Source of the DNA: Lobosporangium transversale
Taxonomy: Eukaryota; Mortierellomycota; Mortierellomycetes; Mortierellales; Mortierellaceae
Assembly (NCBI RefSeq): GCF_002105155.1
Contig: NW_019029030.1
Location: forward strand, 1-64,000
DNA: 64,000 nt
Reading direction: 5' to 3'
The translations under genes were made by a program, and so were the position numbers. Shown here piece after piece: positions 1 to 12,880 of the stretch. A model generated the notes under the pieces. It was given only the letters and a program-made list of their open reading frames with translations. It was not told the origin of the DNA and did no database searches. The number at the start of each line of letters is the position of its first letter. Position 1 is the first letter of the stretch.

Positions 1-4
1 TCCC

Positions 5-997
5 AATCCATCGTCGCCACCATTTCTCCTTATCTTTGTGAAAGCGGACATAAATTATCCGAATATAGGCGAAATGAAAGTGATTGGACGCCATTTTTGA
101 AACAGCATAAATTCAAAGAAAGGGTGGATGGAAAACTGTCGGCTTGGACAGCCCGGAAGCGATCCCGTTGCCTTTCATTGCGACATTTTCGCATTTGTTG
201 ACGTAATAAGCGAAAGTGATACGACATTGAGAAGAACAAGAAGCAAAAAGCATCGAAGGTATTAAACTTAATGACTATGAGTAGACACTACTCACACCAC
301 GCTTTTGACCCCAGACTTACACATCGTATGCTTTTTTTTTCGGATCGCATTTTCTTAAGGAACAAAAAAAAATTGATAGAGAAAGATGCATTAATTTTTC
401 ATGCATCTTTGGGTGTAGCCACACTTTCATTACATCTCGCTCTTCTCTCTCTTTTATCGGCTTCTAAAAGTATAATAGACAAGGATCCAGGCTTGTCATA
501 GACTCTAGTGCCTTCTAGTTTCTGATTGAAAGTAATACAGTGTGTTCAGGTCTGCTACAGTATCTGATAGATGCTTTTCATGGAGCCCATCACCTTTCTG
601 GCCCATGTCCCAAAGGTAAGCCTGCCTTATTTTTTGTTATGACCATCTTGTTGAGCGAGCAACAATAAGCAACACGTAAAAAGTATGTAACGTGTGTGTC
701 GAGGAAAATATTATATCCAAGCTCTACAGGGCCTTCAGGGCCTTCAATACTTTTGATTCAACACCTTCATTACTATTGTATTTAATTCTTCGCATTAAAT
801 TTATTTATCCCTCTTTCAATGCTTTCCCTACCTTCACGTACATTATTCCTTTTGCTTCATGTGACAATGTAATGACATCAACCCTCCCTGTGGACGGAAG
901 ATGCTTTTGCTTTTAAAGCAACTGACTATTGCCATATTCGGATAATTATGTCCGCTTTCAATAAAGATAAGGAGAAATGGTGGCGACGAGTGAGATT
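5..997. mobile_element. Nested ~1 kb element with ~60 bp terminal inverted repeats (left-arm copy)
   Basis: The left end (5-62) and right end (934-997) are imperfect inverted copies of each other. The terminus reads AATCTCACTCGTCGCCACCA in the intact ends; the left end here has lost a few bases after AATC. The 870-bp interior has no transposase-sized ORF, so it looks like a non-autonomous DNA transposon or MITE-like element. I could not find a clean target-site duplication, so the superfamily is not assigned. Confidence 0.6.
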
Positions 998-1926
998 ACC
1001 CAAGAAATCATGCATGGATATTCAGCGAATAAACAAGAATGCAAGAATAGCAAAATGGTGTCTGTTGGACAATGTAAACACTTTAAGGTTTGGTGGTAAA
1101 TGAGGTGCAAACATTTTGATGATGACTGACATAAGGATTGGAGCTGTGTGTCACCAAGGAGTACCCACCATCCCGCCTAGTGCAGGTTGCCGGTTCACAC
1201 AGCAAGATAGTGCTTACTTTGAGTATTGCTCCATGGATGCTCCTTATTTATACTTGTGCAGGAGACAATAGAAGTGCTTCCATGGTGAAGAGTCCAAGGA
1301 AGTGCTTCTCAATATATATATATATATTAAAGCCTCTCTTCCAAAGCCAGTTGTTCATAACATAACAATAGGCACCAGAACCCCTCATTTTCGGAGCAGT
1401 ACATTAATAAGTTCACCCTCCTATCATCTAAGCAATGCCGCCTCTACTAAATTTTCAATTTTCGGAGACTGCATTTTAAAGCTTTTTTTTTTTTTTGTGT
1501 GAATACTTTTTATTAAGAGATTGCTTGCTATCTAGCTATCTAGCTTACCTGGTTACTATCCTAAGCTACAAGAAGCCAGACTCTTAGCCACCTTGGAAAG
1601 CGCTTTTCTTTGTCACCATCGAAAAGACTCTCCAAGATGTTGTCCGGAGCACACCACGTGGAGGTGGTCTGGCATATCGTGCTCCGTTGGTCAGGCCCCA
1701 TGGCCTTGCAAACGCCCGCACACACACACATTTATTTACCCATTCCCATCCCCATTCCCATTCTCTTTCCCATTCTGGACCGAAGGGGCTCCGCCATCGC
1801 AAGGCTCGTTAAAGAACCAGTTCAGGCTCATGCCCGTTCGGACCTACCTTAGATATGCATTGGTTATTGCACCTTGGATGTGCATTGTTGCTATGTTAAA
1901 AAGTGCTTTGTGTTGTGTTAGTAAGG

Positions 1927-1957
<31 letters not shown>

Positions 1958-2159
1958 GGCTTTCTTATGTTTTAATTGGCTTTTTTTTTCTTTTTTCTTG
2001 GTTTTTTTTTTCTTTGGTTTTTTTTGGTTTATTTTTTTTTCTTTTTTTTCTTTGGTTTATTTTTTTTTCTTTTTTCTTTTTTTCTTGGATTTTTTTTTTT
2101 TTTTTTTTTTTTTTTGTTTTCTTTTTTCTTTGGTTTTTTTTTTTTTTTTTTTTTTTTTT
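1927..2159 (+). repeat. Interrupted T-rich tract
   Basis: A ~230-bp run of T broken by scattered GG, C and CTT interruptions. It occupies the same place in the left arm as the uninterrupted 475-nt poly(A) at 8397-8871 in the right arm. Every reading frame is Phe-rich and meaningless. Confidence 0.9.
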
Positions 2160-2404
2160 GAGGTATTTGATTCCGGAGGCGCTTGTTTTTGCCTGGATGG
2201 ACTGTTCGACCTTTCTTTGGTTTAGTCCTTTTGCTGGTGGCGCCGAGCTTTCGTTACCAGTGCCTTCCAGACCACACGATGAGAAGTGGCCTGGTCGCTA
2301 TGATTTGGTGTTGTTCGTGAAGCCTTGGCCATCATACCCGAGATGGGATGGGCTGGCTATTTGGCCGCGGAGAAGGCCGTCGTTCGACTGCGGTAGACTA
2401 TGAG

Positions 2405-2465
2405 GCCGTTTAGAGCGTGGCTGTTTAGAGCGTGGCTGTTTAGAGCGTGGCTGTTTAGAGCGTGG
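2405..2465 (+). repeat. 15-bp tandem repeat
   Basis: About four copies of the unit CTGTTTAGAGCGTGG. The right arm holds a diverged, shorter version near 8110-8170 (unit related to AAACGGCCACGCTCC). It is one of the few GC-rich parts of the arms. Confidence 0.85.
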
Positions 2466-2798
2466 CCAGTTGAGTACGGCTTTTCGTTGGAGTGCAGCCG
2501 TTCGAGTATGGGCGCCTGAGTGTGGCAGCCTGGCTGTGCGTTATGAAGCCCCAGTTGCTTTAGGCAGCTTCATGTCGTTGCAGTCTAATCGTGGAATGAA
2601 AAGAGAGACACAAGCAGAAAAAGAATAATCAGAACAAGGACAGTGAAGCACAGAGTGACAGTGTTGAGAACTTCAGTAAGAGTGATTGTTTAGAGAGTGT
2701 TGCTTACCTTTTGTCTTGGTTGAGGAGGCCGATGGTCGAGGAGACCGAGGAGAAAGAGAAGAGAAAAGAAGAAAAAAGAAGAGTCAAAATGGGTCCTT

Positions 2799-2804
2799 TT
2801 TATA
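2799..2804 (-). promoter_or_regulatory. TATA box facing outward in the left arm
   Basis: On the minus strand this reads CAATATAAAAAGGACC-like sequence, followed within ~30 bases by a long CT-rich stretch, the usual layout of a fungal core promoter. Farther downstream on the same strand is a GTAAGC splice donor (near 2710). It mirrors the promoter at 7755-7760 in the other arm. Confidence 0.45.
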
Positions 2805-3933
2805 TTGGTTTCTTATTATTATTATTAACGTCCGCGCAAGAGGAGAAGGGCCGAGGAGTGATTGGTTTTCAAAAGCGCGCTATACTAAGTACCTTGCTTG
2901 CTGTACGCTCAAGAGCGACCAATAAAATATCAACAAAAAAAATTAAAAAATAAAAATTAATATACGTGTCTTTGATGTCATCTGTCATATTTCATATGAT
3001 AAAGAAGAGACTCTCACGATTGAAAGTGGGAATAATGCTCTGTCCTCAAGACTCATAAGGAAAACCTGTCTATAAACAACCAGAGCATGAACTGTATTGC
3101 TCTCGAGCTTGTTTACTCTTATTGATAAAGGAGATCATCTTCTTTATCCTCTTCTTCTATTTCCTTTCTTCACTCCTAACAAGAGATGGGATAGACTGTC
3201 GTTGGGCCTGTACTTTGGCAGCTTGCCGTTTTTCCAGAGTGTGGTGGAAAATAACACATGACATTCGTCAGAATACCTCTCCGCCTTTTTTTTTTTTTAT
3301 TTTTTATTTTATTTTTTATTTTCATGCAATACAATGTAGAATATATTAAGATTTGAAGGTGAAACAAAGTATCAACGTTTATATATCGACCAGTAAAAGG
3401 CACACGATCGTATCGAGGAAATGACGTGTCGTATCTCTTTGGCTCTTTGAAAAGGAAAATAAGGAAAAGAAAAAAAGGAAAAATGTCTGTTTGAACAAAA
3501 ACTGCCGCAGCACAGTTCCCACGACAATGCATCCTATTCTTTGTTAAGGATGAAGAGAAAGAATGGGAGAAGAGAGTCAAATAGCAAACTCTACTGACAG
3601 TGCCTGATGAACCCCATTGCTAAAGAAAAAAAGGTACTCGAGCTTAATGCTGGCGAAAAATGGGGGTATGCGAGTGTTGATAAGCTTGTGCTCTGAATCC
3701 TGTCCTTTTACTTTAGTCGCGTCACACCCTTTCTCTCTTTGTTGCACACCATACAAAGAGAGCATTGTGGCTCGTGCTCTTGTTGTTGTATGTATATATG
3801 ACCCTGCATATCTTTGAAGATGGTTATCCCTCCACCCGAAGAGTTTTCTCTTTCTCCACCTTGCGAGCATATGAAAATTGACGGATGATATCACAAGCGC
3901 GCAGATTACCCATTTTCAATTCCCGCTACGCCG

Positions 3934-4045
3934 CTTTATTTTATTTTATTTTATTTTATTTTATTTTATTTTATTTTATTTTATTTTATTTTATTTTATT
4001 TTATTTTATTTTATTTTATTTTATTTTATTTTATTTTATTTTATT

Positions 4046-4077
<32 letters not shown>

Positions 4078-4111
4078 ATTTTATTTTATTTTTTTTTATT
4101 TTATTTTTTTT
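3934..4111 (+). repeat. (TTTTA)n pentanucleotide microsatellite
   Basis: About 35 copies of TTTTA, regular for the first ~110 bases and then with A-to-T changes giving T8 runs. It lies upstream of the degenerate gene at 4291. Confidence 0.97.
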
Positions 4112-4290
4112 TGCTTAACTCAGTGGCCGCTCTCTGTACACAGCTCAGCCGAGAGATGACCCACACAGGACGCATCCGAGTCTAAGGCTGCGATTTCAAA
4201 GATAATGAGAAGGAAAATGTCTTTATCCTCTTCCTACCACTGTACTTACGCTCACCCATATCACTCACAGCAAACAACAGGTACTTGGTT

Positions 4291-5191
4291 ATGATGGGAA
4301 ACTATCAAGCGCAAACATTTTATTTTCCTCAATCTTTGTGGATTGAACATAGCTCTAAGGAGTTGGCAGAAAAGAGCTATCCCTTCTCAAACAAGCTTGA
4401 AGACTCATTTGCGCGCGGAGCTTTGGATCCATTGATGACTTATTTCTTCCCAGCGGATGACTAGGCTTTTGCGCTTGATTGGGCTAACCGATCCTCGCTG
4501 GAGTACGGCGTACGGCAAGGGGATCCGCTGAAACCAGATGTGACGATTCGAAAGTACATTTTTGAGGCGGCTTATGCTGAGACCAAGTCGTCTAAGGACA
4601 AGCGAAGCCTACATTTATTTGTCGAAGACCAATGGAGCCTAATGAGGTTTGCCAAGGACACGATTGACGAGAACCTACGTAATGAACGGGTTGTGATGGA
4701 GATCCCTTGTCTGCAAGTGTTTGGTAAGTCTATGTGACTTATGTGGCAATAACGCGCCACACACCTTGACGAGATAAATTTTCGATATGAGGTTCTAGAA
4801 CAAATCAATGCCATCTTATAGATAGATATGTAGTTACCCGCTACAGGCTCCTCTACCAGGGAATGAATAAATACCTCCATGGGTGTGGGCCCACATCTAA
4901 TTCTTACTTACTTTTTCTACTGCTCACGATCTATCTACAAAATATATTTCAGTCTCGTTATCGCCGTCAGAGGTCATGATTTGAGTGGTCGTGGACATGT
5001 TCAGCCCGTTGGCATTGCCAAAGACCCCAGGAAGGCATAACAGCTCTGATTCTTTCTCGAAATAATCCATCATATTCAGCCTTACTTTGAAGCTTTTGAC
5101 CGTTATGGCGATTCCTTTGACTACTCTGTATATGTGGGGCGTTAGGCAAGTTAGTAAACAGATGACTAAAGGGATAAGAGGCACTGCGTGA
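4291..5191 (+). pseudogene. Degenerate two-exon protein gene, family unknown
   Basis: An open frame begins at ATG 4291, is broken by TAG at 4462-4464, and resumes in the same frame to about 4721, where a GTAAGT donor follows. Joining to an acceptor at 4951-4952 keeps the frame and gives about 78 more codons to 5191 with two further stops (near 4977 and 5061). The residues across the breaks look like ordinary protein, for example QTFYFPQSLWIEHSSKEL before the stop and VVMEIPCLQVFG before the intron. The segment after the intron would be hydrophobic near its end. This is best read as a decayed copy of a multi-copy fungal gene. I cannot name the family, and the second exon is less certain than the first. 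Confidence 0.5.
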
Positions 5192-5489
5192 ACAAAGTGC
5201 TTTGCGAACGAGCATTGTCTACGGTACCATATCCGTATAAATATTAAATATAACCCTGCTAATCCGACTTGCACCTACCTTTCGAGCTAATAGGGTGGTG
5301 CAGGTGGGACATACGCACCTATGACAATGTGAATAGGCCATCCTTCGTAGACCATTCAATAGAAAAAAGAGGTGAGTGGAAAGACAGAAAGTGCTGTATG
5401 TGGAAACTTATGCTTGAATGAGTAAAAGGAGGGGAAAAGTCTGGTGGAATGGAGACTTTGACTGAAACTGATCAAAGTGATTGAAGCTG

Positions 5490-5526
<37 letters not shown>

Positions 5527-5749
5527 CGTATACATATATTTATCATCGTCCCCGTAGTAAACTCAGGTTACAGTATGGGAGATTTAGAATACGAACCGAA
5601 GCTCCATCAGCCTGCCTCGGACAGCATCGAGGAGAAAGGTTGGTATATTTCATTGCTCTGGCAGCTAGCACTCCTACTATTGATTCCCCTGCTGTTGTTG
5701 TTTGTAATAGCTTAGAGAGACAAAGATAGTTTGATTATAACTATTAAAA

Positions 5750-5846
5750 CAAACCCTTCAGGCTTAAGACTATATATATTATAACAAGCCTTTTCAGGCT
5801 TAAGACTATATATATTATAACAAGCCTTTTCAGGCTTAAGACTAAA
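5750..5846 (+). repeat. 36-bp tandem repeat, about 2.6 copies
   Basis: The unit is a 36-mer containing TTCAGGCTTAAGACTATATA and ending in ATTATAACAAGCC. Copies are almost identical; the first and last are partial. Each unit holds a small palindrome (AAGCC...GGCTT). Confidence 0.92.
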
Positions 5847-6223
5847 TACTGTCACATTGTTACTCTTTGAACTCTCTTGTTGTTTTGAATCCGGACATAA
5901 AAAGTGAAGATGTCGATGGTGTTTGCAGGATTGCCACTGCCGCTATTGCTGTTGCTGTTTTTGTTTCTGTTTTAAGCTTAGAGCTAGAATCCTTAGTTGC
6001 ATAATGTTTCATACGCTTACTTTCTCTTTTGGATGTTTCCTGCTCACGAAGTCTGGGCTTTGCGCTGACCAAAGCTGTGGAGTCCTTTACTGCATCAGTC
6101 TAGATAACGCTGTCAGGTTGTGAAGCAATGAGTTTAACTGATGTCGATGATATCACTGTTGGTAAAAAGGCTGTTTGATGTTGTATCGTGAGAAGAATGT
6201 ATATGAGCAGAAGTTATGCCATT

Positions 6224-6826
6224 TCAATCCGATTTTGCAGTTGCCTCATTATCTTTTGCCTGGGGCACAAAGTATGGTTCAGATTCCCATATTGATTCCC
6301 ATATTGTTTCCAATCTAGTTACTGGACCACGTATAAACTTTCTGTGAATTCGGTTAGAATTGTGGCTGTTATAATTGACTGACTGCATCCACGACGAGGA
6401 CGACGCCGCATCATCAGCTGTATTGGTATTTGACAGTGGTGTGTTGGAATTGCGATTGTTATAATTGATTGATCGCATCCACAACGAGGACGATGACCAA
6501 TCATTAGCTGTATGGGCATTTGACAACAGTGCGTTGGGGCTGCAGTTGCTATACTTGAATGACCGCGTCCACGACGAGCACGACGACGCGCCATTAGCTG
6601 TGTTGGCATTTAACGACGGTGGGACCATTGGGGTATAGCTTTCCATAATATTTCTAGTACGGAAGGCACTTGATCCAGAAGTAAAGACTGTCAAGGCTTT
6701 AGTGGCATCATCCTTGGCGTCACTGTTATTGCCACCAATACTGTTGCTGATTAGGTTCGGTTGGGTCTTTTTGACAGTAGCATGACGAGGGGAAGGTCCT
6801 GAGGTAGCAACGGAGTGTGATACCAT
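6224..6826 (-). CDS. Hypothetical Asn/Ser-rich protein with three 30-residue repeats
   Basis: A 200-codon uninterrupted frame starting with ATG at 6826. Residues 71-160 are three copies of a 30-residue unit (90 bp in DNA) whose conserved core is L-S-N-x-x-T-A-x-x-x-S-S-S-S-W-x-x-S-x-x-Y-x-x-x-x-x-N. The copies have diverged at about a third of positions while the frame stayed open. No known domain, signal peptide or membrane segment is visible. It lies inside the single-copy spacer of the inverted repeat. It could be a real low-complexity gene, an exon of something larger, or a chance ORF kept open by the in-frame repeat length. Confidence 0.3.
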   Translation of the reverse strand: MVSHSVATSGPSPRHATVKKTQPNLISNSIGGNNSDAKDDATKALTVFTSGSSAFRTRNIMESYTPMVPPSLNANTANGASSCSSWTRSFKYSNCSPNALLSNAHTANDWSSSSLWMRSINYNNRNSNTPLSNTNTADDAASSSSWMQSVNYNSHNSNRIHRKFIRGPVTRLETIWESIWESEPYFVPQAKDNEATAKSD

Positions 6827-7754
6827 AATAATTGACGATGAGGTAGTCGCTATTGCTGCTATAGTTAAATCTATGATCGCACTTGCCGTGCTATACTGCT
6901 TGTCTTCTATTTCTCTTTGTCTTTGTTTCTTTTTATATCGTCGTTTCTTTGAGAGCTGAGTGTTATGCTGAGTAAGAGGATCAGTTTGCTATTTGACTCT
7001 CTTCTCCCATTCTTTCTCTTCATCCTTAACAAAGAATAGGATGCATTGTCGTGGAACTGTGCTGCGGCAGTTTTTGTTCAAACAGACATTTTTCCTTTTT
7101 TCTTTTCCTTATTTTCCTTTTCAAAGAGCCAAAGAGATACGACACGTCATTTCCTCGATACGATCGTGTGCTTTTACTGGTCGATATATAAACGTTGATA
7201 CTTTGTTTCACCTTCAAATCTTTATATATTCTACATTGTATTGCATGAAAATAAAAAATAAAATAAAAAAATAAAAAAAAAAAAAAGGGCGAGAGGTATT
7301 CTGACGAATGTCATGTGTTATTTTCCACCACACTCTGGAAAAACGGCAAGCTGCCAAAGTACAGCCCAACGACAGTCTATTCCCATCTCTTTGTTAGGAG
7401 TGAAGAAAGGAAATAGAAGAAGAGGATAAGAAGATGATCTCCTTTATCATAAGAGTAAACAAGCTCGAGAGCAATACAGTTCATGCTCTGGTTGTTTATA
7501 GACAGGTTTCCTTATGAGTCTTGAGACAGAGCATTTATTCCACTTTCAATCGTGAGAGTCTCTTCTTATATCATATGAAATATGACAGATGACATCAAAG
7601 ACACGTATATTAATTTTTATTTTTTAATTTTTTTTGTTGATATTTTATTGGTCGCTCTTGAGCGTACAGCAAGCAAGTACTTAGTACCGCTTGCCAATCA
7701 CTCCTCGGCCCTTCTCTCTTCTTGCGCGAACGTAAAAATAATAATAAGAACCAA

Positions 7755-7760
7755 TATAAA
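7755..7760 (+). promoter_or_regulatory. TATA box facing outward in the right arm
   Basis: TATAAA followed by a 60-base CT-rich stretch, as in fungal core promoters. Downstream a GTAAGC donor (7856) pairs with an acceptor (CACGATTAG, ending 7980) to give a plausible 125-nt intron. The first ATG after the intron (7992) opens only ten codons, so the predicted transcript looks non-coding. Confidence 0.5.
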
Positions 7761-7780
7761 AAGGACCTATTTTGACTCTC

Positions 7781-9245
<1,465 letters not shown>

Positions 9246-9792
9246 ACCAGGTAAGCTAGATAGCTAGATAGCAAGCAATCTCTTAATAAAAAGTATTCAC
9301 ACAAAAAAAAAAAAAAAAAAAAAAGCTTTAAAATGCAGTCTCCGAAAATTGAAAAATTTAGTAGAGGCGGCATTGCTTAGATGATAGGAGGGTGAACTTA
9401 TTAATTACTGCTCCGAAAATGAGGGGTTCTGGTGCCTATTGTTATGTTATGAACAACTGGCTTTGGAAGAGAGGGCTTCAATATTATATATATATTGAGA
9501 AGCACTTTATTTCCCTGTTCTATTGTCTCCTGCACAAGTATAAATGAGGAGCACCATGGAGCAATACTCAAAGTAAGCACTATCTTGCTGTGTGAACCGG
9601 CAACCTGCACTAGGCGGGATGGTGGGTACTCCTTGGTGACACACAGCTCCAATCCTTATGTCAGTCATCATCAAAATGTTTGCACCACATTTACCACCAA
9701 ACCTTAAAGTGTTTACATTGTCCAACAGACACCATTTTGCTATTCTTGCATTCTTGTTTATTCGCTGAATATCCATGCATGATTTCTTGGGT

Positions 9793-10774
9793 AATCTCAC
9801 TCGTCGCCACCATTTTCTCCTTATCTTTGTTGAAAGCGGACATAATTATCCGAATATGGCAATAGTCGTTGCTTTAAAAGCAAAAGCATCTTCCGGTTGA
9901 TGTCATTACATTGTCACATGAAGCAAAAGGAATAATGTACGTGAAGGTAGGGAAAGCATTGAAAGAGGGATAAATAAATTTAATGCGAAGAATTAAATAC
10001 AATAGTAATGAAGGTGTTGAATCAAAAGTATTGAAGGCCCTGAAGGCCCTGCAGAGCTTGGATATAATATTTTCCTCGACACACACGTTACATACTTTTT
10101 ACGTGTTGCTTGTTGTTGCTCGCTCAACAAGATGGTCATAACGAAAAATAAGGCAGGCTTACCTTTGGGACATGGGCCAGAAAGGTGATGGGCTCCATGA
10201 AAAGCATCTACCAGATACTGTAGCAGACCTGAACACACTGTATTACTTTCAATCAGAAACTAGAAGGAACTAGAGTCTATGACAAGCCTGGATCCTTGTC
10301 TATTATACTTTTAGAAGCGATAAAAGAGAGAGAAGAGCGAGATGTAATGAAAGTGTGGCTACACCCAAAGATGCATGAAAAATTAATGCATCTTTCTCTA
10401 TCAATTTTTTTTTTTGTTCCTTAAGAAAATGCGATCGCAAAAAAAGCATACGATGTGTAAGTCTGGGGTCAAAAGTCGTGGTGTGAGTAGTGTCTACTCA
10501 TAGTCATTAAGTTTAATACCTTCGATGCTTTTTGCTTCGTTCTTCTCAATGTCGTATCACTTTCGCTTATTACGTCAACAAATGCGAAAAATGTCGCAAT
10601 GAAAGGCAACGGGATCGCTTCCGGGCTGTCCAAGCCGACAGTTTTCCATCCACCCTTTCTTTGAATTTCATGCTGTTTCAAAATGGCGTCCAATCACTTT
10701 CATTTCGCCTATATTCGGATAATTATGTCCGCTTTCAACAAAGATAAGGAGAAATGGTGGCGACGAGTGAGATT
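9793..10774. mobile_element. Nested ~1 kb element with terminal inverted repeats (right-arm copy)
   Basis: Both ends are intact here: the left begins AATCTCACTCGTCGCC at 9793 and the right ends GGCGACGAGTGAGATT at 10774, with the terminal inverted match running ~62 bases inward. The interior matches the copy at 5-997 in reverse. No coding capacity for a transposase is seen. Flanks are TTGGGT on the left and GGGAGA on the right, with no clean duplication. Confidence 0.65.
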
Positions 10775-10799
10775 GGGAGAATGACGCTTTTCTCTCATT

Positions 10800-11150
10800 T
10801 TAAGCTCGCTCTTTCTTTTTTTTTTCCTTTTTTTTTCTCTTCCTTTCTCTTCACCTCTTCACCTCTTCACCTCTTCACCTCTTCACTTCTCCACCTCTTT
10901 ATCTCTCCACCTCTCCACCCCCCACCTCTTGAAAAGTAAGTCTCGATCGCAGTCCTTTGTCAAATACATTCACACACAAGCACACACGCACACACTTCTT
11001 CTGTCTCTCCCTGTGCCTCTTTATGTCATCACCAACTCTCGCTCAAACACGAGCGTTGCCTTTTCTTGCCGTCACTACTTTATACTAAACTACATACTTT
11101 TTGTCTCCGTACTATACCAAAGGCAAAATAACCCCCAAGAGCGGTAAGCA
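10800..11150 (+). other. CT-rich flank with TTCACCTC repeats
   Basis: Low-complexity pyrimidine-rich DNA (10800-10930) containing five or six copies of an 8-9 bp TTCACCTC-type unit, then a short CA-rich stretch. GTAAGT at ~10936 follows the CT-rich part, so a promoter plus 5' exon is conceivable, but no ORF supports a gene. Confidence 0.5.
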
Positions 11151-12880
11151 GCGAGAGGTAAGAGAAAGTAAGGTAAGAGAAAGTAAGGTAAGGAAGAGAA
11201 GCGGCAAGTAACCAACAAAAGAAAGAGAAATAAGAAAGAGAAAGGAACACCGAGAAAGAGCGAATGAAAATAAACTAAGGAAGAGAAGCACATAGGAAGA
11301 GTAAGTGAAAGCAAATAAGAAAAAAAAAGAGAGAGAGAGAGAAAGAAAGGGGAAGGGAAAGTCGAGAAAGAACAAACGGAAGCATAGCAAAGAAGTAAAG
11401 CGAGGGAAAAGAACAAACAAAAATATATGTAAGAAATGTCGGCACCTATAAATGAAAATATGATAAGAAAGAAAAGCAAAAGGGAAACAAATGTAAGATA
11501 TAGCAAGGAGGGGAAGCACTGAAGAAAAGAAAAGAAAAAAAAAGAAAACAAAAAAGAAATGGAAGCACAAATGAAAGCATAATAAGAAAGAGAAGCACAG
11601 AAGGGAAACAAACGAAAGTATAACAAGGAAAACAAAACACACACATACACGCACACACAAAGAGAAACAAAGGAAGTTATAATAAGAAAAGGAAGCTATA
11701 ATAAGAAAAGGGAGAAAACAAATGAAAACAACGTAAGAAAGCGAAGTATCGAAGGGAAACAAAGGAAAGGATAACTCGAAAGTGAAGCGTCGAAGAGAAG
11801 TACATGAAAGTATATTTAAAAAGTGACGAGCCAAGGAAAACAAATGAGGAAGTGAAGCAGCAAGAAAGAAAGCATAACAAGGAAGTGAAGCAGGGAAGAA
11901 AAACAAAGGATAGCATAGTAAAAAGGTGAAGTGTCGAGAAAAGCAAATGAAAAAATAACAAGAAAGCGAAGCAATGAAGGAAAGCGTAATAGAACATAAC
12001 ACGAAAGAGATGCGCCCAGGATAACATAGAAAAGGATAACAAAAGTGAAGTACCGAAAAAGAGATGAAAGCATAACAGGAAAGCCAAGCATGGAAGAAAG
12101 AAATGAAAGCGTAGCAACCAAGTGAGGCATTGAAGGATAAAATATGGAAGCGTAAAAAAGAAGTGAACCATCAAAGGCTAACAAGAGAGTGAAGCACCAA
12201 AGGATAACAAAAAAGCAACCATCAAAAGATAACAGGAAATGAACTAGCAAAGAATAACAAGGGAAGCACCAAAGGATAACAAGGGAAGCACCAAAGGATA
12301 ACAAGGGAAGCACCAAAGGATAACAAGGGAAGCACCAAAGGATAACAAGGGAAGCACCAAAGGATAACAAGGGAAGCACCAAAGGATAACAAGGGAAGCA
12401 CCAAAGGATAACAAGGGAAGCACCAAAGGATAACAAGGGAAGCACCAAAGGATAACAAGGGAAGCACCAAAGGATAACAAGGGAAGCACCAAAGGATAAC
12501 AAGGGAAGCACCAAAGGATAACAAGGGAAGCACCAAAGGATAACAAGGGAAGCACCAAAGGATAACAAGGAAATGAACCATCAAAGCGCAGCAAGAAAGT
12601 GAAGCAGCAAAGAATAATAAGAAAGGAAGTATCAAAGGATAGCAAGAAAGTGAACCAGCAAAGCATAGCAAGAAAGTGAACCAGCAAAGAATAACAAGGA
12701 AATGAACTAGCAAAGGATAGTAAGAAAGAGAACCAGCAAAGAAGAATGAGTCAAAAGATAACAAGCGTTAAAGAAATACAAACGAAAGCATGACAAGAAA
12801 GTAGAAAGAGAAACAAACAGAAGCATAGCAAAAAAGTGAAAGCAAACGAAAGTACAGGAAAGAAAGCGAATACCGGGAAA
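11150..12880 (+). repeat. Polypurine block made of degenerate ~20-bp repeats
   Basis: About 1.7 kb in which the plus strand is almost all A and G with rare C and T. It consists of diverged copies of a motif like AAGAAAGTGAAGCA and GCATAACAAGAAAG. Long minus-strand ORFs (Phe/Leu/Ser/Cys-rich) arise only because this strand lacks stop codons in the repeat; they are not genes. Confidence 0.85.
12256..12570 (+). repeat. Homogenised 22-bp minisatellite, about 14 copies
   Basis: Perfect or near-perfect head-to-tail copies of GGATAACAAGGGAAGCACCA plus AA (22 bp). The flanking kilobase holds diverged relatives of the same unit, so this is the recently expanded core of the older repeat field. Because 22 is not a multiple of three, translation shows a 22-residue repeat in all frames. 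Confidence 0.97.

Larger units (their letters stand above)
1..3590 (+). repeat. Left arm of a large inverted repeat
   Basis: This stretch is repeated, reverse-complemented and nearly identical, at 6983-10778. The match can be followed through 1138-1250, 1590-1900, 2160-2930 and 3120-3590. It stops sharply at 3590, after a shared sequence ending AGCAAACT, where the two copies diverge. The outer end reaches the first base of the window, so the true outer boundary is unseen. The arm contains a nested ~1 kb element, a T-rich tract (1927-2159), about four copies of a 15-bp unit (2405-2465), and a TATA box facing left (2799-2804). I see no convincing protein gene in it; long apparent Phe-rich ORFs are only translated poly(T). 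Confidence 0.93.
3591..6982 (+). other. Single-copy spacer between the inverted arms
   Basis: 3.4 kb present once in the window, bounded by the abrupt ends of both arms. It contains a TTTTA microsatellite (3934-4111), a degenerate protein gene (4291-5191), a poly(A) run (5493-5523), a 36-bp tandem repeat (5750-5846) and a repetitive minus-strand ORF (6224-6826). No transposase, integrase or reverse transcriptase motif was recognised in it. Confidence 0.8.

Noticed and set aside
11090-12764. Long minus-strand ORFs rich in Phe, Leu, Ser and Cys
   Set aside because: They arise from a repeat lacking stop codons on that strand; the 22-bp unit produces the same residues in all frames.
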